Source of the DNA: Azotobacter salinestris | GTDB lineage: Bacteria; Pseudomonadota; Gammaproteobacteria; Pseudomonadales; Pseudomonadaceae | Reading direction: 5' to 3' | Length of the DNA: 64,000 bases | Assembly (NCBI RefSeq): GCF_009363155.1 | Contig: NZ_CP045302.1 | Coordinates: forward strand, 1,425,001-1,489,000 | In this document: one piece after another, positions 8,699-17,977 of the stretch | Layout: each line of letters opens with the position of its first letter | Position numbering within the stretch: position 1 is the stretch's first letter | Notes under the pieces: model-generated | What the model was told of the DNA's origin: nothing | Database searches by the model: none | Seen by the model: the letters and a program-made list of their open reading frames with translations, nothing else | Position numbers and translations under genes: made by a program

Positions 8699-10309
8699 AT
8701 GAACAATAACTCCCCAGCCTTCTCCGCAATACCCGATGCCCCGCTTTACGATTTGGTCGTGGTCGGTGGTGGCATCAACGGTGCCGGCATTGCCGCCGAC
8801 GCCGCCGGCCGTGGCCTGCACGTACTGCTGTGCGAACAGCATGATCTGGCCGCGCACACCTCTTCAGCCAGCAGCAAACTGATCCACGGCGGCCTGCGCT
8901 ACCTCGAGCAGGGCGAGTTCCGCCTGGTACGCGAGGCGCTGGCCGAGCGCGAAATACTGCTGGGCAAGGCCCCTCATATCGTTCGGCCGCTGAGCTTCAT
9001 CCTTCCCCTGCGCCCGCAGCTGCGACCAGCCTGGATGATCCGCGCCGGTCTGTTCGTCTATGACCGCTTGAGCGGCCGCGGGCAGTTGCCTACCTCACAT
9101 GCGGTGCGCTTCACGGCAGACAGTCCGCTCAAGGCGGAAATCCGACGCGGCTTCGAATATGCCGACTGCCAAGTGGACGATGCTCGCCTGGTGCTACTCA
9201 ACGCCATGGCCGCACGGGAAAGGGGCGCGATCATCTGCCCCCGCACCCGCTGCCTGTCTGCACAGCGCCAGCAGGGCCTCTGGCAGGTCGAACTGCAGCG
9301 GACCGATGGCGATCGCTTCAGTGTTCGTGCCCGGGCATTGGTGAATGCCACCGGCCCGTGGGTGAGCCGCTTCATCGAGGACGCCCTGCACCAGCGCCCG
9401 CCCCATCGCATCCGCCTGGTCCAGGGCAGCCACCTGATTGCACCGCGCCTGTACGAAGGAAACGAGGCCTATATTTTGCAAAACGAGGACCGACGTCTCG
9501 TCTTCGTCATTCCCTATCTACAGCGCTACAGCCTGATCGGCACCACCGACCGGGAGTTCGCAGGCGACCCGGCCAAGGTGCATATCAGCGAGACGGAGAT
9601 CGATTACCTGCTGCGGGTGGTCAACGCTCATTTCAAGCGGCCGCTGCAGCGCAGCGATATTCGCCACAGCTTCTCCGGCGTGCGCCCCCTGCTCGATGAC
9701 GAGTCCCATGACCCAGCCGCCATCACGCGCGACTACAGCCTCAGTCTTTCCGCCGAACAAGGCCAGGCCGCGCTGCTCTCGGTATTCGGCGGCAAACTGA
9801 CCACCTACCGCAGGCTCGCCGAGGCAGCACTGGAGCAGTTGGCACCGTTCCTGCCCCCGATGAAACCAAGCTGGACCGCCGGCACGGCGTTGCCCGGCGG
9901 CGAAGAGCTGGAGGATCCGGATGTGCTGGCTGGCACTCTGCTCCAAGAGTTCACCTGGTTGCCCGACGGACTCGCACAGCGCTGGGCCCATACCTACGGC
10001 AGCCGAACCTATCGCCTGCTCGAAGGCGCCAGCCTGCCCGCCCATCTCGGCGAACACCTGGGGGGCGGGCTGTACGGCCGGGAAGTGGACTACCTGTGCC
10101 GTGAAGAATGGGCCGAAGAGGCCGACGACATCCTCTGGCGGCGCACCAAGCTCGGCCTTCTGCTGCCGCCGGCTGCACAACGGCGGCTCGCCGAGTACCT
10201 GAGCGAGCGGCCGGTCGTCATGCAGAGCACGGCTACAGCCGGGCCAGGGCCCTCTCCCGGCGCTGGCTGCGCAGATAAGGCAGCACCGCCGCCAGCAGCG
10301 GCTCCTTGA
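8699..10309 (+). CDS. glpD: aerobic glycerol-3-phosphate dehydrogenase
   Basis: This FAD enzyme at the inner membrane oxidises glycerol-3-phosphate to DHAP and feeds electrons to quinone. It has 536 residues, with the dinucleotide motif VVVGGGINGAG at about 20-30, TSSASSKLIHGGLRYLE, and IGTTDREF in the catalytic domain. The C-terminal 25 or so residues (Pro/Ala-rich after LSERPVV) run past the usual family end and overlap the convergent hydrolase gene by 77 bp. No glpF, glpK or glpR is adjacent. Confidence 0.95.
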   Translation: MNNNSPAFSAIPDAPLYDLVVVGGGINGAGIAADAAGRGLHVLLCEQHDLAAHTSSASSKLIHGGLRYLEQGEFRLVREALAEREILLGKAPHIVRPLSFILPLRPQLRPAWMIRAGLFVYDRLSGRGQLPTSHAVRFTADSPLKAEIRRGFEYADCQVDDARLVLLNAMAARERGAIICPRTRCLSAQRQQGLWQVELQRTDGDRFSVRARALVNATGPWVSRFIEDALHQRPPHRIRLVQGSHLIAPRLYEGNEAYILQNEDRRLVFVIPYLQRYSLIGTTDREFAGDPAKVHISETEIDYLLRVVNAHFKRPLQRSDIRHSFSGVRPLLDDESHDPAAITRDYSLSLSAEQGQAALLSVFGGKLTTYRRLAEAALEQLAPFLPPMKPSWTAGTALPGGEELEDPDVLAGTLLQEFTWLPDGLAQRWAHTYGSRTYRLLEGASLPAHLGEHLGGGLYGREVDYLCREEWAEEADDILWRRTKLGLLLPPAAQRRLAEYLSERPVVMQSTATAGPGPSPGAGCADKAAPPPAAAP

Positions 10310-11222
10310 AAGCCTCCTGGAAACGGTGGGCCAGACCGGGGATCAGCCGCAGTTCGCTGCCCCGCACATGCGCGGCGACATGCACGCCATGCATCACCGG
10401 CAGCAGGGGATCGGCAGTCCCGTGCACCACCAGGGTCGGCAGGCGGAGGCGCCTGAGCAGCTCGACGCGGCTGGGCTCGGCGAGCACGGCGAGGATCTGC
10501 CGCTTGACGCCCTCCGGATTGAAGGCGCGGTCGTAGGCCGCCGCCGCCTGCCGCCTGAGCTGCTCACGGTCGACGTCGATCTGCGGACTGCCGAGCGCGG
10601 CGAGCAGCTCGACCTGCCGCTCGATCGCCATCTCGCGGCCGTCTGCCTCGCGTCGCGCCAGCAGCTTCAGCAGCGCCTCATTGGGCCCCGGCAGCCCCAG
10701 GGCGCCGGAACTGGTCATCACCAAGGTCAGGCTCTGGATACGCTCCGGGGCCAGATCGGCCATGTGCTGGGCAATCATGCCGCCCATGCTGACCCCGAGC
10801 ACATGAAAGCGCGGCACCTGCAACCGCTCCATCAGCGCCAGCGTATCCCGAGCCATATCGCGCAGGGCGTAGGGAGCGGATACCGACAACCCGAGCCGGT
10901 GGCGCAGTGCCCAGTAGGTCAGGCTGACCTTGGGCATCTCCTCTCGCCAGGTGGAGAGGCCGACGTCGCGGTTGTCGAAGCGGATGAGCCGGAAGCCCTG
11001 CCGGCACAGACCGAGCAGCACCTCGTCGGGCCAGTCGATCAGCTGGCCGCCCAGCCCCATGATCAACACCAGGGCCGGATCGGACTCACGGCCGATGCTT
11101 TGGTAGACCAGCCGTACCGGCCCCACATCGGCCAGGGCGGTCGGTGCCTGGAGATCGCAGCGGGATGCCGCCAGGCTCGGCAGGCCGCACAGCAGGGCGA
11201 CCAGGAAGAACAATGCGCGCAT
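10233..11222 (-). CDS. alpha/beta hydrolase, exported
   Basis: The protein has about 329 residues, with an N-terminal signal peptide ending near LAAS, an oxyanion region IMGLGGQ, the nucleophile elbow GVSMGGM, an acid in HGTADPLLP and a final His in GLAHRF. This is a complete Ser-Asp-His set. Substrate is unknown; it resembles periplasmic esterase/lipase-like proteins found near glpD/metR in pseudomonads. The ATG at 11222 is preferred over an in-frame GTG three codons upstream, which has no better ribosome-binding site. Confidence 0.85.
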   Translation of the reverse strand: MRALFFLVALLCGLPSLAASRCDLQAPTALADVGPVRLVYQSIGRESDPALVLIMGLGGQLIDWPDEVLLGLCRQGFRLIRFDNRDVGLSTWREEMPKVSLTYWALRHRLGLSVSAPYALRDMARDTLALMERLQVPRFHVLGVSMGGMIAQHMADLAPERIQSLTLVMTSSGALGLPGPNEALLKLLARREADGREMAIERQVELLAALGSPQIDVDREQLRRQAAAAYDRAFNPEGVKRQILAVLAEPSRVELLRRLRLPTLVVHGTADPLLPVMHGVHVAAHVRGSELRLIPGLAHRFQEAFKEPLLAAVLPYLRSQRRERALARL

Positions 11223-11356
11223 CGCAAACACCCGGAAAACACAATTCCATTCAAGCAGGATTGTGTGGATATTCGTTCGGGCGCGTTACCACAAAACCAT
11301 GACAGTTTGATGAAGCCTGCCGAGCGGTAGCATGGCAGAGTGACTCCCTCCTCCGT

Positions 11357-13648
11357 TCAGATGTGGTGTTCGACGACCTGCGCCCGAGAAACGCGCAGTG
11401 CCCGCGCCGCTGCCACCATGTTTGCCAACGCCGCCTCGGTCTCCGCCCAACCGCGCGTCTTCAGACCGCAGTCGGGGTTCACCCACAGACGCTCCGGCGG
11501 GATACGCTCGGCGGCCTGCCGCAGCAGCGCGAGCATTTCCTCCCGCTCTGGCACCCGCGGCGAGTGGATGTCGTAGACCCCGGGGCCGATTTCGCCGGGA
11601 TAGGCGAATGTCTCGAAGGCCGCGAGCAGTTCCATCTGCGAACGCGAGGCCTCGATGGAGAGGACGTCGGCATCCAGTGCCGCGATGGCCTCGATCAGGT
11701 CGTTAAACTCGCTGTAGCACATGTGGGTGTGGATCTGGGTCTCGTCGCGCACCCCCGAACTGCACAGACGGAAGGCCCGAACCGCCCAATCGAGGTAGTG
11801 CCAGCGCTCGGCCTGACGCAGCGGCAGCCCTTCGCGGAAGGCCGCCTCGTCGATCTGCACGATACGAATACCGGCAGCCTCCAGATCCTGCACCTCGTCA
11901 CGGATTGCCAAGGCCAGTTGCAGCGCCTGCTGCTCGCGCGGCAGGTCCTCGCGCGGGAAGGACCACATCAGCATGGTCACAGGCCCCGTGAGCATGCCCT
12001 TCACCGGCTTGTCGGTGAGGCCTTGGGCATAGCGGATCCACTCCACCGTCATCGGGCGCAGGCGCCGGATATCGCCCACTATCAATGCCGGCTTGACGCA
12101 GCGCGAGCCGTAGCTCTGCACCCAGCCGAAGCGGGTAAAGGCATAGCCGTCCAGTTGCTCGGCAAAATATTCGACCATGTCGTTGCGCTCGGCCTCGCCG
12201 TGCACCAGCACATCCAGTCCGAGGCGCTCCTGCACCTCGACCGCCTGGCGGATCTGCGCCCGCATCGCCGCGTTGTAGCCGGCCTCGTCCAGCTCCCCGC
12301 GCCGGCAGGCCTGACGTGCCTGACGGATCTCCGCAGTCTGCGGGAAGGAGCCGATGGTGGTGGTGGGAAACGGTGGCAGATCGAGTTGCGCGCGCTGCCT
12401 GCCGATACGCTCGGCGAAGGCGGTCGGTCGGCGCCAGTCCGTTTCGCCGATGCCGTGCAAACGCGCCTGCACGGCCGGCTTGTGGATGCGCGGAGACTGC
12501 CGGCGAGTCTCCCGGGCGCTCCGACTCTCGGCCAGCGCCTCCTGTACCTCGGTCGCCTCCGGCTCCTCGACGGCCCGGGCCAGGATGGCTACCTCCGCAC
12601 ATTTCTGCATGGCGAAAGCCAACCAACCCTTCAGTTCCTCGTCGAGCCCATCCTCCTGCGCCAGATCCATCGGACAGTGCAGCAACGAGCAGGACGGCGC
12701 CACCCACAGCCGCGGACCGAAGCGCTCGGCTGCCGATTGCAGCGACTGCAGAGCCTGCTCCAGATCGCAGCGCCAGACGTTGCGGCCATCGACCACGCCG
12801 AGGGACAGCACCTTGTACGGCGGCAGCCGGTCGAGCACCGCGGCCAACTGCTGCGGGGCGCGCACCAGATCGATGTGCAGGCCATCGACCGGCAGGTTCG
12901 CCACGAGACCGAGATTGTCGTCCAGCGCCCCGAAATAGGTGGCCAGCAGCTTCTTCGGCGGCGTCTGCTGGAGCAGGTGATAGGCACGCTCGAAGGCGCC
13001 TTTCCAGGCCGGGGGCAGATCCAGCACCAGGATCGGCTCGTCGATCTGCACCCACTCCACACCCAGCGCGGCGAGCCGCCCGAGGATCTCGCCATAGACC
13101 GGCAACAGCCGCTCGAGCAGATCCAGCCGGTCGAACGCGCCGTCCCGTGCCTTGCCCAGCCAGAGATAGGTCAAGGGGCCGAGCAGGACGGGCTTGACCC
13201 TGTATCCCAGCTGGCAGGCCTCGGCCACCTCCTCGAACAGCTGTTCCCAGCCCAGCCGGAATTGCTGGTCGGCGCTGAACTCGGGGACCAGATAGTGATA
13301 GTTGGTATCGAACCACTTGGTCATCTCCAGCGCCTGGGTACCGGTGCCGCGCGCCATGGCGAACAGGGTGTCCAGGGTGATCCGGCCGTCGGCCGGACGG
13401 AAACGCCGGGGAATTGCGCCGACCAAGAGCGAATGGGCGAGCACCTGGTCGTACCAGGCGAAGTCGCCGACCGGCAGCAGTTCGATGCCGGCATTCCGCT
13501 GCGCCTGCCAGTGGGCAGCACGCAGCGAGTGGCCGACCGCGCGCAGACCGGCTTCGTCCAGTTGGCCCTGCCAGTAGGCTTCGAGGGTCTGCTTCAATTC
13601 GCGATTGCGGCCGATGCGGGGGAATCCGAGGGTGTGGGCCAGGGCCAT
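11357..13648 (-). CDS. metE: cobalamin-independent methionine synthase
   Basis: This 763-residue enzyme transfers the methyl group of 5-methyltetrahydropteroyl-triglutamate to homocysteine. The N-terminal [15 protein letters not shown] motif and C-terminal catalytic barrel are both present. Zinc ligands are visible in [14 protein letters not shown] (His), THMCYSEF (Cys) and [10 protein letters not shown] (Cys). It is divergent from metR, its usual activator, over a 107-bp control region. Confidence 0.97.
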   Translation of the reverse strand: MALAHTLGFPRIGRNRELKQTLEAYWQGQLDEAGLRAVGHSLRAAHWQAQRNAGIELLPVGDFAWYDQVLAHSLLVGAIPRRFRPADGRITLDTLFAMARGTGTQALEMTKWFDTNYHYLVPEFSADQQFRLGWEQLFEEVAEACQLGYRVKPVLLGPLTYLWLGKARDGAFDRLDLLERLLPVYGEILGRLAALGVEWVQIDEPILVLDLPPAWKGAFERAYHLLQQTPPKKLLATYFGALDDNLGLVANLPVDGLHIDLVRAPQQLAAVLDRLPPYKVLSLGVVDGRNVWRCDLEQALQSLQSAAERFGPRLWVAPSCSLLHCPMDLAQEDGLDEELKGWLAFAMQKCAEVAILARAVEEPEATEVQEALAESRSARETRRQSPRIHKPAVQARLHGIGETDWRRPTAFAERIGRQRAQLDLPPFPTTTIGSFPQTAEIRQARQACRRGELDEAGYNAAMRAQIRQAVEVQERLGLDVLVHGEAERNDMVEYFAEQLDGYAFTRFGWVQSYGSRCVKPALIVGDIRRLRPMTVEWIRYAQGLTDKPVKGMLTGPVTMLMWSFPREDLPREQQALQLALAIRDEVQDLEAAGIRIVQIDEAAFREGLPLRQAERWHYLDWAVRAFRLCSSGVRDETQIHTHMCYSEFNDLIEAIAALDADVLSIEASRSQMELLAAFETFAYPGEIGPGVYDIHSPRVPEREEMLALLRQAAERIPPERLWVNPDCGLKTRGWAETEAALANMVAAARALRVSRAQVVEHHI

Positions 13649-13699
13649 GCGCTGTTCTCCATGTCAGTGAAGGCAGCATTGTCGACAAGGCCCATGGCA

Positions 13700-13712
13700 T
13701 GAGACAAACTCA
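13700..13712. promoter_or_regulatory. candidate MetR binding site
   Basis: TGAGACAAACTCA is a dyad close to the MetR consensus TGAA-N5-TTCA and also fits the LysR-type T-N11-A rule. It sits in the middle of the metE-metR divergent intergenic region. One half-site position differs from the consensus on each arm. Confidence 0.5.
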
Positions 13713-13755
13713 GCTTATTCTTGATTATCTTTATAAATTTTCATGAGAAGCCGCC

Positions 13756-14682
13756 ATGCTCGAACTGCGCCACCTGCGTACCCTGCACGCCCTGCGCGAG
13801 GCCGACAGTCTGGTGGAGGCCGCCGAGCGCCTGCACCTGACCCAATCGGCGCTGTCCCACCAATTCAAGGAACTGGAGGATCGTCTTGGTCTGCAACTCT
13901 TCATCCGCAAGACCAAGCCGCTGCGCTTCACCAGTGCCGGGCTGCGCCTGCTGCAGCTGGCCGATGCCCTGCTGCCCCAACTGCGCAGTGCCGAGCGCGA
14001 CCTGGCGCGTCTTGCCGGCGGTACCGCCGGCCGTCTGCACATGGCCATCGAATGCCACAGTTGCTTCCAGTGGCTGATGCCGACCATCGACCAGTTCCGC
14101 GATGCCTGGCCCGAGGTCGAGCTGGATCTCGCCTCCGGTTTCCCCTTTGCCCCTCTGCCGGCCTTGGCGCGCGGCGATCTCGACCTGGTGGTGACCTCCG
14201 ACCCGCTGGAGATGCCCGGCATCGCCTACGTGCCGCTGTTCACCTACGAGGCGCTGCTGGCCGTGGCCAACCAGCACCCGCTGGCTGCCAGGACATACAT
14301 CCGACCTGCTGATCTAGCTGGGGAAGTACTGATCCACTACCCTGTGGAGCGTGATCGCCTGGACATATTCACACGCTTTCTCGATCCGGCCGACGTCGAA
14401 CCGGCCGGCGTGCGCACCGCCGAGCTGACAGTGATGATGCTGCAACTGGTGGCCTCCGGGCGCGGGGTCTGCTGCCTGCCGAACTGGGCGCTGCACGAGT
14501 ACAGCTCGCGCGGTTACGTCACTGCCAGACGGCTCGGCGAGAAGGGCCTGCACGCCACGCTGCATGCGGCGATTCGTGCCGACATGCTGGACGCCCCCTT
14601 CATGCGCGACTTCCTGCTGACCGCCAAGGACACCTCCTTCGCCACCCTGGAGGGGGTCAGCGCGGCCTCGAAAGGGCGCTGA
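13756..14682 (+). CDS. metR: LysR-type regulator MetR
   Basis: The 308-residue protein has an N-terminal winged helix-turn-helix (LVEAAERLHLTQSALSHQFKELE) and a periplasmic-binding-like effector domain. MetR activates metE in response to homocysteine. The family identity rests on the MLELRHLRTL start, the overall sequence and the divergent metE neighbour. Confidence 0.94.
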   Translation: MLELRHLRTLHALREADSLVEAAERLHLTQSALSHQFKELEDRLGLQLFIRKTKPLRFTSAGLRLLQLADALLPQLRSAERDLARLAGGTAGRLHMAIECHSCFQWLMPTIDQFRDAWPEVELDLASGFPFAPLPALARGDLDLVVTSDPLEMPGIAYVPLFTYEALLAVANQHPLAARTYIRPADLAGEVLIHYPVERDRLDIFTRFLDPADVEPAGVRTAELTVMMLQLVASGRGVCCLPNWALHEYSSRGYVTARRLGEKGLHATLHAAIRADMLDAPFMRDFLLTAKDTSFATLEGVSAASKGR

Positions 14683-14818
14683 ATCGCAGTCATTCCGGGT
14701 AAAGCGAGATGAAGCACAAAAGGGTGGCAAAAGAGGCTCCCCGGCGCCATCAGGCAACGGCTAAGCTAATGATCTGACGGACAAGCAGACAGGCGGGAAA
14801 CGCCAGGTACAGGTCGAT

Positions 14819-17800
14819 ATGGGTGTAATTTGGCAGAGAGATGAACAACGGTCCGTGCTCCCCGAGCACGATCTGCCGCCCTCCGCGCCCCCTCCTCCCC
14901 ACCGGATGCGCTGGCGCCTGCTGGCCTGGCTCGTGGTGCTGGCCGGCGCCGCCGTGCTCGGCGTACTGCTGTATTTCGAACTGCAGACCTCGCGCCTGCA
15001 GTCGCGGGAATTCAGCCGCTACGCGGCGACCCTCAGCTACTCCGTAGGCAATGGCCCGAGCCCGGCGATCCACTTTCCCGAATACGGCCCCTATGATCGT
15101 CGCCTCGGCTACACGGCACTGCCCGAATGGCTGCCGCGGCTCGAACAGCGGGGCTTCGAGATCACTCGCCAGGCGCGCTTCTCCCAGCCGCTGCTGGAGT
15201 ACAGCCGTCACCGTCTGTTCCCGCCCTATGCGGAAAAGCCCCAGGCCGGCCTGACCATCAGCGACTGCCGCGGCATGCCGCTCTACAGCTACCGCCTGCC
15301 GAAGGAGTTCTATTCCAGCTATGCCAGCATCCCGCCGCTGGTGGTGCACAGCCTGCTGTTCATCGAAAACCGCTACCTGCTCGACCCATCGCAGCCGCTG
15401 GCCAACCCCGCAGTGGACTGGCCACGCTTCTCCAAGGCTGCGCTTTCGCAGGTCCGCGAGATGTTCGGTCTTGCCGGCCAGTCGGCCGGCGGCAGCACCC
15501 TGGCCACGCAGATCGAAAAATACCGCCACTCGCCGGACGGCCTGACCGATTCGGCCATGGAAAAACTGCGGCAGATGTTCTCCGCCAGCGTGCGTGCCTA
15601 CCAGAATGGCCCGCAGACAATGGAGGCACGGCAGAACGTGGTGCGCGACTACCTGAACAGCGTGCCGCTCGCCGCCGCGCCGGGCTACGGCGAGGTGCAC
15701 GGCCTGGCCGACGGCCTGCGGGTCTGGTACGGCGCCGACTTCGCCCGGGTCAACCGGCTGCTCGCCTCGGCGGATGCCAGCTTGGCCGAACGCGGCCTGG
15801 CGCTGCGCCAGGTGCTCTCGCTGCTGATCGCCCAGCGCCGTCCCTCTCATTATCTGGTCGCTGGCCGCGAAGAGCTGGCCGCCCTCACCGACAGCCACAT
15901 CCGCCTGCTGCGCAAGGGCGGGCAGATCGATCCCGGTCTGGCCGAGGCCGCCCTCGCCCAGCGCACCGCGTTTCGCGACTGGATGCAGGAGCCCGCGGTC
16001 CAGCCCATCGAGACCACCAAGGGCATCAGCGTCGCCCGCAGCCGCCTGGCTACCCTGCTGCAACGCTCGCTGTACGACCTCGACCGCTTCGACCTGTCCG
16101 CCAGCACGCCCCTACAGGGCGAGCTGCAGGAGGCCATCACCCGCTATCTGGGCCAGTTGGCCGATCCGGCCTTCGCCGAAAGCATCGGCCTGTTCGGCGA
16201 ACGCCTGCTGTCGCCGGAGAAAACCGCCGAGGTGCGCTACAGCTTCACGCTGTTCGAACGCAGTGGCGACAGCTTCCTCGTACGGGTGCAGACCGACAGC
16301 ACGGCACAGCCCTTCGACATCAACGAGGGCAGCAAGCTGGAGCTGGGCTCGACCGCCAAGCTGCGGGTGCTGACTACCTACCTGGAAATCATCGCCGAAC
16401 TGCACGCGCGCTTCGCCGGGCAGGACAGGGCCGCACTGCGGGCAGCGGAGGCCCAGACGGAGCCGCTGGACTTCCTGACCCGCTGGGCCATCGAGTGGCT
16501 GATGATGAATCCGGAGGGAAGCCTGCCGACCATGCTGGATGCCGCCCTCGAGCGGCGCTACTCGGCGAGCCCCGGCGAAAGCTTCTTCACCGGCGGCGGC
16601 CTGCACACCTTCGCCAACTTCCGCAAGGAGGACAACGGCCGCCGGCCGACAATGCGCGAATCACTGCGCGAGTCGATCAACCTGCCCTTCGTGCGCCTGT
16701 TGCGCGATATCGTCCGCTACACCATCTATCAGTCGCCGAACAACAGTGTCGCCCTGCTCAAGGACGACCAGGATCCGCGCCGTCTGGAATACCTGACCCG
16801 CTTCGCCGACCGCGAGGGCACGGTGTACCTGCGCCGGTTCTGGAACAAGTACCGCGGCAAGAGCAGCGACGAGCGCCTGGCCACCTTCCTCGAGGGGCTG
16901 CGCGTCACTCCGGTGCGGCTCGCCGCGGTGCACCGCTACCTGCTGCCGCAGAGCGACCGCGCCAGCTTCGATGCCTTCCTGCGCGCCCACCTGCCGAATG
17001 ACCGCACCCTCACCGAGAAGCGCCTCGATAGTCTCTACCGCAGCTATGGCCCGGGCGCCTATAACCTGCCCGACCAGGGCTACATCGCCCGCGTCCATCC
17101 CCTTGATCTATGGCTGCTGGGCTACCTGATCCAGCACCCGGCGGCCAGCTACCAGGAGGTGGTGGAGGCCAGCCGCGACGAGCGCCAGGAAGTCTACGGC
17201 TGGCTGTTCAAGAGCCGCCACCGCAGCGCCCGCGACAGCCGCATCCGCACCATGGTGGAGGTGGAAGCCTTCCTCGACATCCACCAGCGCTGGCAGCGGC
17301 TGGGCTATCCCTTCCCGCACCTGGTGCCCTCGCTGGCCACCGCACTGGGCAGCTCGGGAGATCGTCCGGCGGCGCTCGCCGAGCTGATCGGCATCATCCT
17401 CAACGATGGCGTGCGCCTGCCGGTGGTACGCATCGACAGTCTGGAATTCGCCGTCGACACCCCCTACGAGACCCGTCTCGGCCTCGCCCCGGACCGCGCC
17501 CGCCGGGTGCTGGCTCCGGAGGTCGCGGCAGCCCTGCGCGGCGCTCTTGCCCAAGTGGTGGAGAACGGCACCGCACGGCGCCTGTTCGGCAGCTTCCAGC
17601 AGGCCGACGGCACGCCCCTGACCGTCGGCGGCAAGACCGGCACCGGCGACAACCGCATCCAGCGGGTCGCCCGGGGAGGCTACGTGGTCAGCTCGCAGGC
17701 GCTGAACCGCACCGCCACCTTCGTCTTCTACCTCGGGCCGAACCACTTCGGCACGCTCACCGCCTACGTTCCCGGCCGCGCCGCGGAGAAGTTCCGCTTC

Positions 17801-17911
17801 ACCTCGGCCCTGCCGGTGCAGGTGCTCAAGGGCATGGCGCCGATCCTGCAGCCCTATCTGCAGGGGCAGAACAGTCTCTGCCAGGCGGCACCGGCAACCG
17901 CTCGGCACTGA
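14819..17911 (+). CDS. large GT51/transpeptidase penicillin-binding-like protein
   Basis: The 1,030-residue protein has one N-terminal membrane helix (about 30-52), a region resembling a GT51 peptidoglycan glycosyltransferase (SLLFIENRYL; QSAGGSTLATQIEK; NSVPLAAAPGYGEVHG) and a transpeptidase domain. The latter carries all three penicillin-binding motifs: STAK (Ser near 511), SIN, and GGKTGT near 938. The GT motif is unusual because the canonical EDxxFxxHxG is reduced to ENRYLLDPS. It is longer than classical class A PBPs. A cell-wall synthesis or remodelling role is inferred; activity of the GT half is uncertain. Ribosome-binding site AGG at about 14810 is modest. Confidence 0.8.
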   Translation: MGVIWQRDEQRSVLPEHDLPPSAPPPPHRMRWRLLAWLVVLAGAAVLGVLLYFELQTSRLQSREFSRYAATLSYSVGNGPSPAIHFPEYGPYDRRLGYTALPEWLPRLEQRGFEITRQARFSQPLLEYSRHRLFPPYAEKPQAGLTISDCRGMPLYSYRLPKEFYSSYASIPPLVVHSLLFIENRYLLDPSQPLANPAVDWPRFSKAALSQVREMFGLAGQSAGGSTLATQIEKYRHSPDGLTDSAMEKLRQMFSASVRAYQNGPQTMEARQNVVRDYLNSVPLAAAPGYGEVHGLADGLRVWYGADFARVNRLLASADASLAERGLALRQVLSLLIAQRRPSHYLVAGREELAALTDSHIRLLRKGGQIDPGLAEAALAQRTAFRDWMQEPAVQPIETTKGISVARSRLATLLQRSLYDLDRFDLSASTPLQGELQEAITRYLGQLADPAFAESIGLFGERLLSPEKTAEVRYSFTLFERSGDSFLVRVQTDSTAQPFDINEGSKLELGSTAKLRVLTTYLEIIAELHARFAGQDRAALRAAEAQTEPLDFLTRWAIEWLMMNPEGSLPTMLDAALERRYSASPGESFFTGGGLHTFANFRKEDNGRRPTMRESLRESINLPFVRLLRDIVRYTIYQSPNNSVALLKDDQDPRRLEYLTRFADREGTVYLRRFWNKYRGKSSDERLATFLEGLRVTPVRLAAVHRYLLPQSDRASFDAFLRAHLPNDRTLTEKRLDSLYRSYGPGAYNLPDQGYIARVHPLDLWLLGYLIQHPAASYQEVVEASRDERQEVYGWLFKSRHRSARDSRIRTMVEVEAFLDIHQRWQRLGYPFPHLVPSLATALGSSGDRPAALAELIGIILNDGVRLPVVRIDSLEFAVDTPYETRLGLAPDRARRVLAPEVAAALRGALAQVVENGTARRLFGSFQQADGTPLTVGGKTGTGDNRIQRVARGGYVVSSQALNRTATFVFYLGPNHFGTLTAYVPGRAAEKFRFTSALPVQVLKGMAPILQPYLQGQNSLCQAAPATARH

Positions 17912-17977
17912 ACGGGAAGCGGCGTCTGCACTCCCCTGCTCCGGCAGGATGTGCAGACGATCGCGAGAACGTCGCCC

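Noticed and set aside
11363-13702. 779-codon open frame on the plus strand
   Set aside because: It is antisense to metE, which has all zinc-ligand motifs. High-GC codon use creates long shadow frames; the shadow protein has no recognisable domain.
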